Origin: Mesorhizobium sp. ZC-5
GTDB taxonomy: Bacteria; Pseudomonadota; Alphaproteobacteria; Rhizobiales; Rhizobiaceae
Length of the DNA stretch: 64,000 bases
Reading direction: 5' to 3'
NCBI RefSeq assembly: GCF_025753855.1
Contig: NZ_JAOWPT010000008.1
Location: forward strand, 1-64,000
A model generated the notes under the pieces. The model saw only the letters and a list, made by a program, of their open reading frames with translations, was not told where the DNA came from and did no database searches. The stretch's first letter is position 1. Every line of letters begins with the position of its first letter. Shown here in pieces: positions 37,381 to 47,925 of this stretch. Position numbers and translations under genes: made by a program.

Positions 37381-37672
37381 CGGTCGTTTCTCCTGATTTG
37401 GCGTCTCAGATCAGCATGGCGGCTGCGGATGCAGCGGACAACGGGCAGTTGCGGCTGGCAACTCCGCTCTCATGCACTTCCAACGATGTCGCCCCAAGTC
37501 GGTTTCAACGGCGACGATGTCGAAGACTCATCGCCCGCCCCACGGCTTCTTCCGGCGGCCGCCAATTTGGCGCTTGTCGCACCGCAAAAACGCCAATAGG
37601 CTTGGAAAAAAGACTGGCTGGACGCCTCGGGGAACAGGCCAGATCAGGGGTATTCCAAATGAGGAGAAAATC
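37381..37672. promoter_or_regulatory. Leader region of the potFGHI operon
   Basis: These 292 bases separate the NTF2-like gene from potF and must hold both promoters. A small palindrome GCCAATTTGGC is at 37561-37571 and a further GCCAA copy at 37592-37596, making an inverted pair TTGGCG/CGCCAA. This could be an operator. No other gene is seen. GAGGAG lies just before the potF start. Confidence 0.4.
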
Positions 37673-38770
37673 ATGATCCGTACCTTGCTCCGGCTGTCCG
37701 TTGCGCCGGTGTTCTTCCTGTCGTTGTCGGTCGGTGCCGACGCGCAGGAGCGTGTCGTCAACGTCTATAACTGGTCGGATTACATCGACGATTCCATCAT
37801 CGCCGATTTCACCAAGGAGACCGGCATCAAGGTCGTCTACGACGTGTTCGATTCCAACGAGATCCTTGAAACCAAGCTGCTCGCCGGCGGCAGCGGCTAC
37901 GACATCGTCGTGCCCACCAGCAACTTCCTGGTCCGCCAGATCGAGGCAGGCGTCTACCAGAAGCTCGACAAGTCGAAACTGCCAAACATCTCCAATATGT
38001 GGGACGTGGTTACCTCGCGCGTCGTCAAATACGATCCGGGCAACGAGTATTCGATCAACTACATGTGGGGCACGGTCGGCATCGGCTACAACCAGAAGAA
38101 AGTGAAGGAAGCCCTCGGCATCGACAAGATCGACAGCTGGGATGTCTTCTACAAGCCGGAAAACCTGGCCAAACTCGCCGGCTGCGGCGTCTACGTCCTG
38201 GATTCTCCAACCGACCTGATCCCCACCACGCTGAAATACCTCGGCCTCGATCCCGAGAGCAAATCCGCCGAGGATTTCGCCAAGGTCGAGGAAACGCTGA
38301 TGGCGATCCGTCCGTCGATCCGCAAGTTCCACTCGTCCGAATACATCAACGCGCTGGCCAATGGCGACATCTGCCTGGCTGTCGGCTGGTCGGGTGACGT
38401 ATTCCAGGCGCGCGATCGCGCCGCCGAGGCCGATCAGGGCGTCGTCATCGATTACGTGGTGCCGAAGGAAGGCGCCGAGATGTGGTTCGACCAGATGGCG
38501 ATCCCGGCCGATGCCAAGCACGTCGCCGAGGCGCACGAGTTCCTGAACTACATGATGAAGCCGGAAGTCGCGGCGAAGGCGACCAACTACGTCTACTTCG
38601 CCAACGGCAACAAGGCATCGCAGGAGTTCATCGAAAAGGAAATCATGGACAATCCGTCCATCTATCCGGATGAGGCCACGTTGCAGAAGCTCTTCACCGT
38701 CTCTCCCTACGATCCCAAGACACAGCGCCTGGTGACCCGGATGTGGACCAAGATCGTTACCGGGCAATAG
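37673..38770 (+). CDS. potF: Putrescine/polyamine ABC transporter, periplasmic binding protein
   Basis: The 365-residue protein has a signal peptide ending VGADAQ and begins the mature part with RVVNVYNWSDYIDDSIIADFTKETGIKVVYDVFDSNE, the PotF/PotD opening. Later WGTVGIGYN and AVGWSGDVFQARDRA are family landmarks including a polyamine-binding Trp/Asp region. GAGGAG precedes the ATG. A terminator-like hairpin follows within 10 bases, so the binding protein is probably made in excess over the rest of the operon. Confidence 0.93.
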   Translation: MIRTLLRLSVAPVFFLSLSVGADAQERVVNVYNWSDYIDDSIIADFTKETGIKVVYDVFDSNEILETKLLAGGSGYDIVVPTSNFLVRQIEAGVYQKLDKSKLPNISNMWDVVTSRVVKYDPGNEYSINYMWGTVGIGYNQKKVKEALGIDKIDSWDVFYKPENLAKLAGCGVYVLDSPTDLIPTTLKYLGLDPESKSAEDFAKVEETLMAIRPSIRKFHSSEYINALANGDICLAVGWSGDVFQARDRAAEADQGVVIDYVVPKEGAEMWFDQMAIPADAKHVAEAHEFLNYMMKPEVAAKATNYVYFANGNKASQEFIEKEIMDNPSIYPDEATLQKLFTVSPYDPKTQRLVTRMWTKIVTGQ

Positions 38771-38777
38771 TTGCGCA

Positions 38778-38818
38778 TCGAAACCCCGGCTGGCTTCATC
38801 CGGGGTTTCATTTTTCCA
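38778..38818 (+). terminator. Hairpin between potF and potG (partial terminator)
   Basis: A perfect ten-base stem GAAACCCCGG (38780-38789) pairs with CCGGGGTTTC (38800-38809), followed by ATTTTTCC. It is close to a full intrinsic terminator but lies inside the operon, so partial read-through into potGHI is the likely behaviour. Confidence 0.8.
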
Positions 38819-38852
38819 AGGCTGGGGTCAAAGGGCAACCACGGAGACTGAC

Positions 38853-39992
38853 ATGAAATCGCTTGGCAGCATCCGCAGGGATTTTGCACCCTGGAACGAC
38901 CCCGACGCCAAGCCCTACATCGCCTTCGAGAACGTCACCAAGCGCTTCGGCGACTTCACCGCCGTCAACAATCTCTCGCTTAGCATCTACGAGCGCGAGT
39001 TTTTCGCGCTGCTCGGTGCGTCCGGCTGCGGCAAGTCCACGCTGCTTCGGATGCTGGCCGGCTTCGAGGAGCCGACCGCGGGCCGCATCCTGCTCGACGG
39101 ACAGGATCTGCGCGGCATTCCGCCCTACCGGCGCCCGGTCAACATGATGTTCCAGTCCTATGCGCTGTTCCCGCACATGACGGTCGAAGCCAACATCGCC
39201 TTCGGCCTCAAGCAGGACGGCATGCCGAAACCCGAGGTCGATGCCCGCGTCGCTGAAATGCTGAAGCTGGTCAAGCTCGAGCAGTTCACCAAGCGCAAGC
39301 CGCACCAGCTTTCCGGCGGCCAGCGCCAGCGCGTCGCGCTCGCACGCTCCGTCGCCAAGCGGCCGAAGGTGCTGCTGCTCGACGAGCCGCTCGGCGCGCT
39401 CGACAAGAAGCTGCGCGAGGAAACCCAGTTCGAACTGATGGACCTGCAGCAGTCGCTCGGCCTCACCTTCGTGGTCGTCACTCACGACCAGGAGGAAGCG
39501 ATGACCATGGCCGACCGCATCGCCATCCTCGACAGGGGCGAGGTGATGCAGGTCGCGACACCTGCCGAGGTCTACGAGGCGCCCGCCTCGCGTTTCGTCG
39601 CCGGTTTCGTCGGCAACGTGAACATGTTCGAGGGAACCGTGGCGGCGCGCGAGGCGAACACCGCCCGCATCACCGGCGCCAGCGGGGCCGAGATCGTCGT
39701 CGAAAACGCCGGCGAGGCGGCGGCCGGCAATGCCGTCGCTTTCGCCATCCGTCCGGAGAAGATCAAGGTGTCGTCGCGAAAGCCCGAGGGTGCTGCGAAT
39801 GCGATGGAGGGCGAGGTGTTCGACCTTGCCTATCTCGGCGACATGACGGTCTACCACGTGAAGCTCACCGACGGGCAGGTGGTAAAGGCGAGCGCGTTGA
39901 ACAGCGCCCGGGTGACCGAAGATCCGCTGACCTGGAACGACCGCGCCTGGATATCCTTCCGGCCGGATGCAGGCGTCGTGTTGACGCGCTAG
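38853..39992 (+). CDS. potG: Putrescine ABC transporter ATP-binding protein
   Basis: The 379-residue ATPase has Walker A GASGCGKST at residues 55-63, signature LSGGQRQRVALAR, Walker B VLLLDEPLGALD and switch His in VVTHDQEEA. The C-terminal TOBE region (FAIRPEKIKV, then VFDLAYLGDMTVYHVKL) is typical for polyamine and iron-type importers. It energises uptake through PotH/PotI. The gene is followed by potH after nine bases. Confidence 0.96.
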   Translation: MKSLGSIRRDFAPWNDPDAKPYIAFENVTKRFGDFTAVNNLSLSIYEREFFALLGASGCGKSTLLRMLAGFEEPTAGRILLDGQDLRGIPPYRRPVNMMFQSYALFPHMTVEANIAFGLKQDGMPKPEVDARVAEMLKLVKLEQFTKRKPHQLSGGQRQRVALARSVAKRPKVLLLDEPLGALDKKLREETQFELMDLQQSLGLTFVVVTHDQEEAMTMADRIAILDRGEVMQVATPAEVYEAPASRFVAGFVGNVNMFEGTVAAREANTARITGASGAEIVVENAGEAAAGNAVAFAIRPEKIKVSSRKPEGAANAMEGEVFDLAYLGDMTVYHVKLTDGQVVKASALNSARVTEDPLTWNDRAWISFRPDAGVVLTR

Positions 39993-40001
39993 GGGCGAGT
40001 G

Positions 40002-40973
40002 ATGGCGGAAACCGCAGTCTCTTCCCCGTCCGCTGTCGCGGCTGCCCAGCCCGCTTCGGCATCAGGCTCGTTGCTGAATGCGATCACCAGCCGGCTGGTG
40101 ATCATGGTGCCTTATCTCTGGCTGCTGTTCTTTTTCCTCATCCCCTTCATCATCGTCTTCAAGATATCGCTGTCGCAAACGGCGATCGCCATGCCGCCCT
40201 ATGTGCCGGTGTTGGGTGTCGGCGAGGGAATTTCCGGGTTCCTGGCCCAGTTGCGGGAACTCGGCATCGACAACTACGTCTGGCTGACCGAGGATCCCCT
40301 CTATTTCAACGCCTATGTTTCGAGCGTTGTCATTGCCGCGATCTCGACCTTCCTCGCCTTGCTGGTCGGCTTTCCTGTCGCCTACGGCATGGCACGGGCG
40401 CCGGCATCGATCAGACCGACGCTGCTGATGCTGGTTATCCTGCCGTTCTGGACGTCGTTCCTGATCCGCGTCTATGCCTGGATCGGCATTCTCAAGCCCG
40501 AAGGCCTGCTCAACCAGGTTCTTCTGGCAACCGGCATCATCGACCAGCCGCTGGTGATCATGAACACCCATGCCGCGATCTTCATCGGCATCGTGTACTC
40601 TTATCTGCCTTTCATGATCCTGCCGCTCTATTCGACCCTCGAGAAGATGGACTTCTCGCTGATCGAGGCCGCACAGGACCTCGGCTGCACGCCGACAGGG
40701 GCCTTCTGGAAGGTGACGTTCCCGCTTGCGTTGCCAGGCGTCGTCGCCGGCTGCATGCTGGTGTTCATTCCGGCCGTCGGCGAGTTCGTCATTCCCGACC
40801 TGCTTGGCGGCTCGCAGACGCTGATGATCGGCAAGACCTTGTGGAATGAGTTCTTCGCCAACCGCGACTGGCCTGTCTCCTCGGCGGTGGCGGTCATCCT
40901 GCTTCTGCTGCTCGTCGTGCCGATCATGATCTTCCAGAGCGCGCAGGCCCGTGCGCAGGAGCAGGGCCGATGA
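40002..40973 (+). CDS. potH: Putrescine ABC transporter permease 1
   Basis: The 323-residue membrane protein has six core helices plus a variable N-terminus (about 30 residues, Ser/Ala/Pro-rich). The cytoplasmic EAA-type loop reads EAAQDLGCTPTGAFWKVTFPLALPG and contacts PotG. AGGGG precedes the ATG. The end overlaps potI by four bases (ATGA). Confidence 0.95.
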   Translation: MAETAVSSPSAVAAAQPASASGSLLNAITSRLVIMVPYLWLLFFFLIPFIIVFKISLSQTAIAMPPYVPVLGVGEGISGFLAQLRELGIDNYVWLTEDPLYFNAYVSSVVIAAISTFLALLVGFPVAYGMARAPASIRPTLLMLVILPFWTSFLIRVYAWIGILKPEGLLNQVLLATGIIDQPLVIMNTHAAIFIGIVYSYLPFMILPLYSTLEKMDFSLIEAAQDLGCTPTGAFWKVTFPLALPGVVAGCMLVFIPAVGEFVIPDLLGGSQTLMIGKTLWNEFFANRDWPVSSAVAVILLLLLVVPIMIFQSAQARAQEQGR

Positions 40974-41788
40974 ACGCCACCTGGAGCCGCTTCAACATCA
41001 CCTCGATCGTGCTGGGCTTTGCCTTCCTCTACCTGCCGATCGTGCTTCTGGTGATCTTCTCGTTCAACGAGTCCAAGCTGGTCACCGTCTGGGGTGGCTT
41101 CTCGACCAGATGGTATGGCGAACTGTTCCGCAATCAGGGCCTGATGGACGCCGCCTGGGTCACGATTCGGGTCGGGCTTATCTCGGCGACTGTCGCGACG
41201 GTGCTCGGCACGCTGGCCGCGCTTGCGCTTACCCGCTACACGCGGTTCCGGGGCAGGGTGCTGTTCTCCGGCATGGTGTTCGCGCCCTTGGTCATGCCGG
41301 AGGTCATCACCGGCCTGTCGCTCCTGCTGCTGTTTGTCGCCATCGGCCTCGACCGCGGCTTCCTGACGGTCATCCTGGCGCACATCACGTTCTCCATGTG
41401 CTTCGTCGCCGTGGTGGTGCAGTCGCGCCTGATGACCTTCGACCGCTCGCTGGAAGAAGCGGCGATGGATCTCGGCGCGCCGCCGGTGAAGACCTTCTTC
41501 CAGATCACCCTGCCGGTGATCATGCCGGCCGTGGTGTCGGGCTGGATGCTGGCCTTCACCCTGTCGATCGACGATCTCGTCATATCGAGCTTCACCTCCG
41601 GCCCGGGCGCCACCACGCTGCCGATGAAGATCTACAGCCAGGTCCGGCTCGGCGTGACGCCGGAGATCAATGCCGCCTGCACGCTGATGATCGCGGTGGT
41701 GGCACTTGGCGTGATTGCCGCCTCGCTGGTCAACAAGCGGCGTGAAGTGCAGCGCCTGCGTGACGAACAGGCAGCCCAGCGCGGCTAA
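40970..41788 (+). CDS. potI: Putrescine ABC transporter permease 2
   Basis: The 272-residue permease has six helices and the EAA loop EEAAMDLGAPPVKTFFQITLPVIMPA. It is translationally coupled to potH and closes the potFGHI operon. Together with the PuuA/PuuB-like enzymes at 25-28 kb, the operon gives the cell import and breakdown of putrescine or related amines. Confidence 0.95.
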   Translation: MNATWSRFNITSIVLGFAFLYLPIVLLVIFSFNESKLVTVWGGFSTRWYGELFRNQGLMDAAWVTIRVGLISATVATVLGTLAALALTRYTRFRGRVLFSGMVFAPLVMPEVITGLSLLLLFVAIGLDRGFLTVILAHITFSMCFVAVVVQSRLMTFDRSLEEAAMDLGAPPVKTFFQITLPVIMPAVVSGWMLAFTLSIDDLVISSFTSGPGATTLPMKIYSQVRLGVTPEINAACTLMIAVVALGVIAASLVNKRREVQRLRDEQAAQRG

Positions 41789-41789
41789 A

Positions 41790-41887
41790 GCAATTCCAGC
41801 AAAAGTGTGCAGCGGTTTTGCGTCCGGAATTGCGCCAAAAAGGGAGACTGGAGCAGCTCCGTTGATTCGAAGAAAACGGAACTGCTC
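41790..41887. repeat. Two adjacent palindromic intergenic repeats between potI and the AsmA gene
   Basis: The first dyad is GCAATTCC (41790-41797) with GGAATTGC (41826-41833). The second is GAGCAGCTCCGTT (41851-41863) with AACGGAACTGCTC (41875-41887), one mismatch. The pair resembles the palindromic mosaic elements known between genes in rhizobia. They probably also act as a bidirectional transcription end for the converging genes. The second arm reaches into the TAG stop of the AsmA gene. Confidence 0.8.
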
Positions 41888-43752
41888 TAGTCGGGCACGC
41901 TGGCCGGCGGCGGTGCGACCTGCGGTGGCGCGACCTGCGGGATCGGCGATATGAACGGGACGCTCCACGAGCCGCCGACGAAGAATGTCGCTTCGGCCGG
42001 CGTGGTCGTCCTATCCACCCCGGCCGGAAAGACCTTGCCGGAAAGCGCCAGTCCGCTGCCGACATAGGGCATCAGCCCGGATAGCCAGATATCTCTGCCC
42101 TCCGATTTTGCTTCGGCCTTCTCGATCCTTATGACGCCGTTGGCGATGCCGGCTTTCAATTCGGCGGCGGTGATGGGGAAGGTGCCATTGGCAACCTCTT
42201 TCAGCGCGAAGAAACCGCCCTGTGACGCCCGCTTGAGAAAGGCGGGGAGATCGAGGCCCTTCAACTCGCCTGGTCCGAAACTGGCAGAGATCGATCCGTC
42301 GGCGTTTTCGAGCATCGTTTCCCAGGACTGGGCGGGTCCCTTGAGCATCACCGAAATCGTGCCTCGGCCGGTAGGCATCAGGTCGGTCATCCCGGTTGCC
42401 GCGCCGAAAATCGCTCCATCGATGTCGGTTGCGTGCATCCTCAATTCGGCAACGTCGACGTCGCCAGTGCGATCGAGCCGCATGCCCGCCTGCAAGGTGC
42501 CGCCCAATGCCGTGGCGTCCGACAGGTCGAAAACCACCAGCCCGTTTTTCACCTGTGCGGTGGCGGCAACATCCGTCATGTCGAGGGAGCCCGCCGAAGC
42601 GCGCGCCGCCGACAGGCGCAAATCCAACACGACCTTGTCCACGAACTTGGTGTCGACTTGGTCCGGGTCGCCATTGGCGTCGGAGGTGAGCGGCGTAAAG
42701 GTCGACAGGAACGACCTGAGGTCGAGCGTTTCAAACGCCATGGTTCCGGTGATGCTCGGTACCGCGCCGGTGAGCGAAACGTCGAGCACGCCCGTGCCGG
42801 GATTCCCATCCAGCGTCAGTTCCGTGTCTTCGAATTTCGCACGCTGCGCGTTGCCTGTCAGATGGCTGGAGATCGCGATGGAGCCGATGACCGCCTTCGG
42901 CGCCATCTCGCTCTTCGACCACTCGAGCAGGCGGCGCAGCGACGGTGAATTGAAGGTGACCTTGCCGTCCAGGAACGAATCCGCCGAGGTGTTGACCGTG
43001 CCCTCGAAGGTTGCCGACGTCGGGTTGGATTTGAGCGCGAAGTTTACCGGAGCCGCCCCGCCGGCGAACAGAACCAGCGGGTTCGGAGACGAAAGGTCGA
43101 TGGAAACGCTCTCGCCTCGCCATATGCCTGTCGCCGAGAGCTTGCCGGCGCGGTTGACGCTGCTCCAGTCGACGTTGCCGGAGAGGCTGGTGACGATCTC
43201 GACGTCTTCGCCATTGCGCGCGATCACGATGCGCCCGTCGCTGAACTCGACTTCGCCGAACGGGTCAGACGGCAGTGCGCCCAGATCCGGGCTAGCCGGG
43301 TTTGCGGCAACCACGGTGCGGGCCGCGTCGACCGAACGTGCAATCCGCCCGCCCCCCGGGGAAACAGGAAGATAGAACGGTCCCGTCGGCACGACGCGCA
43401 AGGTCGGCCGGATCAGGCGCACATCGGAGAATACGACATTGCCGATGAGTGCCGCCAGTGCCGAAAGCTCGATCTCGACACGCTCGGCCTCGACGACCGG
43501 CCGCCGGCTGACGTCGCGCCAATCCGACAATGTCACGTTGTTGAGCGTCGCGTGAAAGGAAGGAAAGACGTCGATCACCGGCGCGGCGCCGAGTTCCACG
43601 CGGTAACCGCTCCAGGCGCTCATCTCGAGCGCGATTCGGTCACGCACGATCTGGGTTGACGCAATCAGCGGGAAAAAAGCAACGGCGAGGGCGATGGCTA
43701 CAATAGCCGCGCCCAAGGCCCATATGCCTTTTTTGACCATCGGTGATGGCAT
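41887..43752 (-). CDS. AsmA-family protein
   Basis: From the ATG at 43750-43752, with GAGGCGAC upstream, the protein has 621 residues. A single N-terminal membrane helix (GIWALGAAIVAIALAVAFFPLIAS) is followed by a long periplasmic part of beta-strand repeats with AsmA pattern: VELGAAPVIDVFPSFHATLNNVTLSDW at the front and LPTGRGTISVMLKGPAQSWETML near the end. AsmA-like proteins are thought to help lipid transport or outer-membrane assembly. The C-terminus is Pro-rich. It is divergent from the acetoacetyl-CoA synthetase gene. Confidence 0.88.
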   Translation of the reverse strand: MPSPMVKKGIWALGAAIVAIALAVAFFPLIASTQIVRDRIALEMSAWSGYRVELGAAPVIDVFPSFHATLNNVTLSDWRDVSRRPVVEAERVEIELSALAALIGNVVFSDVRLIRPTLRVVPTGPFYLPVSPGGGRIARSVDAARTVVAANPASPDLGALPSDPFGEVEFSDGRIVIARNGEDVEIVTSLSGNVDWSSVNRAGKLSATGIWRGESVSIDLSSPNPLVLFAGGAAPVNFALKSNPTSATFEGTVNTSADSFLDGKVTFNSPSLRRLLEWSKSEMAPKAVIGSIAISSHLTGNAQRAKFEDTELTLDGNPGTGVLDVSLTGAVPSITGTMAFETLDLRSFLSTFTPLTSDANGDPDQVDTKFVDKVVLDLRLSAARASAGSLDMTDVAATAQVKNGLVVFDLSDATALGGTLQAGMRLDRTGDVDVAELRMHATDIDGAIFGAATGMTDLMPTGRGTISVMLKGPAQSWETMLENADGSISASFGPGELKGLDLPAFLKRASQGGFFALKEVANGTFPITAAELKAGIANGVIRIEKAEAKSEGRDIWLSGLMPYVGSGLALSGKVFPAGVDRTTTPAEATFFVGGSWSVPFISPIPQVAPPQVAPPPASVPD

Positions 43753-43958
43753 GTCGCCTCGTTGTTCTCGAAGGTCTCGCGCTCCGCTCGCGATACCGCC
43801 GAGCTCTCGACTGTCGGGTTTAACCGACCACGGCCGCATTTCAACCCTTAACACGTCCGTGAATGGTTTTTCCACGCGGGCCCGACGACGCTTTTGGACC
43901 ATACCTTGTTTTGCCGCGATGCAATATGCATAAGCGGTTTCCTGGATGGAGGAAGAGA

Positions 43959-45917
<1,959 letters not shown>

Positions 45918-45959
45918 CATACGCAAGCGACAGGACATGCTTAACGAAAGATGACCGTA

Positions 45960-46001
45960 AAATTTACCGAGAATTCACGGGTGATACACTTCGGTAAATT
46001 T
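45960..46001. repeat. 11-base inverted repeat downstream of the acetoacetate-CoA ligase gene
   Basis: AAATTTACCGA (45960-45970) and TCGGTAAATTT (45991-46001) are perfect inverted copies separated by 20 bases. AT-rich arms with this spacing could be a regulatory protein site or a weak RNA hairpin. It lies upstream of a structured, terminated stretch. Confidence 0.7.
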
Positions 46002-46004
46002 CCG

Positions 46005-46152
46005 CGCGATACGGTAAGGTTTTGTTAAGGGTTGGTGCCGATAGTCGTGCGTAACTTGAGGGAGAAATCCCACTTCGAAAATCCCATTCGAAGAGTTCAA
46101 GTCCCCGTGTAAACAGCTTCGACCTCAGGCGCCCTTCATGGGCGCCTTTTTT
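46005..46152 (+). ncRNA. Candidate small RNA or 3' UTR ending in a strong terminator
   Basis: The 248 bases between the ligase stop and the iron permease stop contain no gene but are structured. A hairpin CTTCGAA (46073-46079)/TTCGAAG (46087-46093) is followed by an intrinsic terminator at 46127-46152. The terminator faces right, so the transcript runs rightward: either a long ligase 3' UTR or an independent small RNA. The 5' end is not determined and is only indicated. Confidence 0.35.
46127..46152 (+). terminator. Strong intrinsic terminator
   Basis: Perfect eight-base stem AGGCGCCC (46127-46134) / GGGCGCCT (46140-46147), loop TTCAT, then a T run. It points rightward and protects the convergent iron permease gene from read-through. 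Confidence 0.92.
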
Positions 46153-46165
46153 CTTGGAAAATGTA

Positions 46166-47857
46166 TCAGAGCAGGGCTTCGCGGTCGCGCATCAATGCGC
46201 CGGAAAGCAGGATGACCGGCACCAGCGCGGTGAGGATGATGACGATCGCCGCGACCGCGCCTTCTTCCGGAACGCCGCGCGACGCGTTCTCGTAAACGTA
46301 TGTGGCCAGCGTGTTGAAGCCGAAGGGCCGAAGCAGGATGGTTGCCGAAAGCTCCTTGATCGTGTCGACGAAGACCAGCACCGCGGCGGTGAAGATGGCC
46401 GGCCTCAACAGCGGCAGCAACACCCGGGCAGCGCTCCGCGCCGGCGTCTGGCCGAGACTGCGCGCCGCCTCGTCGAGATGCGGCGGCAGCTTTTCCATGC
46501 CGGAATGGATCGCGCCTTCGGCGAGCGCCAGGAAGCGGATCGTGCAGGCAAGCACGACCGCGCCCGCCGAACCGGTCAGCAAAAGGCCGGTCGACACTCC
46601 GAAATTCGCCCGCATGAAGCCGTCGAGCGTGTTGTCGAAATGGGCCAGCACGAAAAGCAGCCCGAGCCCGAGCACACCACCCGGCAGTGCATAGCCCACC
46701 GCCGCAAGTCTGACCGCCACCATGATTGATCGTGACCGCGACAGCCTGACCGCATTGATCAGGAATAGCGCCAGCACGATGGTGATCAAGGCGGTCGCCG
46801 TGGCCGTGACGAGACTGTTGATGAAGGCGTCGGCAAGCGCCGGCGAGAAAAACTGGTCGAGGCGCCGCGAAGCGTATTGCCCGAACACCAGCAGCGGAAT
46901 GCCGAAGCCGGTCAGCACCGGAAGTGCCACGGCGAACGCTGCGCCGAGCCCTGCGAGGCCGGAAAGCCGCGTGCGCGGTGGATAGGCTCGCATGTGGGTT
47001 GCCCGGCTGGTGTAAAATCTCTGGTTGCGGCGGGCCCAGTGTTCGGCGAGCAGGATCAGGAAGACCAGCACCAGCATCAGGAGAGCGATCTGGGCTCCGC
47101 CTTCGAGGCTGCCGCGCGCCAGCCACGTCGTGTAGACGGAGAAGGTGAGCGTGCGCACACCGAGATATTCCGAAGCGCCGATATCGTTGATCGTCTCCAT
47201 CAGCACCAGTGCGACGCCGGCAATGATCGCCGGCCGCGCCACCGGCAGCAGCACCTTCCAGAACACCTTCGCCGGCCTTGCCCCCAGCGTGCGTGCGACA
47301 TCGGCGATGTTGCGGCCCTGCATCAGGAACACGATGCGCGTGGTGAGATAGACGTAAGGGTAGAGTACCGAGGCGAGCACGAAGGCTGCCCCGGGCGTCG
47401 AGCGGATGTCAGGGAACCAGTAATCATGGATGGTCTGGAAATCGAAAACCGTCCGGATTAGGGTCTGTACCGGGCCGGAAAAATGAAAGAACTCGCCGAA
47501 TGCATAGGCGGCGAGATAGGGAGGCACCGCGAGCGGCAGCACCAGAGCCCATGAAAAGACGCGGCGCAGCGGGAACTCGAAAGCAACCACCAGCCAGGCG
47601 CCGATGACGCCGATGATCGATGTCGCCGCCGCCACCAGCGCCAGAAGCAGGAGCGTTGTCCGGCTGGCGCCGGGCAGCACGTTCGTCACCAGGTGCGGCC
47701 AGTCCTCGCCGGTGCCGCCAAGCGCCACGATGGCCAGCGACACGATCGGCAGCAGCACCAACGCCGACAGGGTTACGGCGAGCCCCTGCACGTAGGGATG
47801 CCAGTTGCGTTTCACACGCAACGCGCCAACCCCTTCGACCTGCTGGATGACTGCCAT
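46166..47857 (-). CDS. fbpB: Iron(III) ABC transporter permease (FbpB/SfuB-type, double-length)
   Basis: The 563-residue protein has about 12 membrane helices and two EAA loops: VARTLGARPAKVFWKVLLPVARPA and LDEAARSLGQTPARSAARVLLPLLRPA. This marks it as the fused double-permease of FbpABC-type importers. AGGACAG lies before the ATG at 47855-47857. It is downstream of the binding protein gene. No ATPase (FbpC) gene is in the operon here, so the ATPase must be encoded elsewhere or shared. Confidence 0.92.
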   Translation of the reverse strand: MAVIQQVEGVGALRVKRNWHPYVQGLAVTLSALVLLPIVSLAIVALGGTGEDWPHLVTNVLPGASRTTLLLLALVAAATSIIGVIGAWLVVAFEFPLRRVFSWALVLPLAVPPYLAAYAFGEFFHFSGPVQTLIRTVFDFQTIHDYWFPDIRSTPGAAFVLASVLYPYVYLTTRIVFLMQGRNIADVARTLGARPAKVFWKVLLPVARPAIIAGVALVLMETINDIGASEYLGVRTLTFSVYTTWLARGSLEGGAQIALLMLVLVFLILLAEHWARRNQRFYTSRATHMRAYPPRTRLSGLAGLGAAFAVALPVLTGFGIPLLVFGQYASRRLDQFFSPALADAFINSLVTATATALITIVLALFLINAVRLSRSRSIMVAVRLAAVGYALPGGVLGLGLLFVLAHFDNTLDGFMRANFGVSTGLLLTGSAGAVVLACTIRFLALAEGAIHSGMEKLPPHLDEAARSLGQTPARSAARVLLPLLRPAIFTAAVLVFVDTIKELSATILLRPFGFNTLATYVYENASRGVPEEGAVAAIVIILTALVPVILLSGALMRDREALL

Positions 47858-47876
47858 CGACTGTCCTGCGACGCGG

Positions 47877-47912
47877 AAAGGCCGGGCGTGTTCGGCCCGG
47901 CCCTTTCTTTTT
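47877..47912. terminator. GC-rich hairpin between the iron binding protein and permease genes
   Basis: GGCCGGGC (47880-47887) pairs with GCCCGGCC (47895-47902). In the direction of the operon (leftward) it is followed only by TTTCC, so it is more likely an mRNA stabiliser or partial attenuator that keeps binding-protein levels above permease levels. A longer T-rich tract lies on its right side. Confidence 0.55.
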
Positions 47913-47925
47913 CTATTCGGCCATT

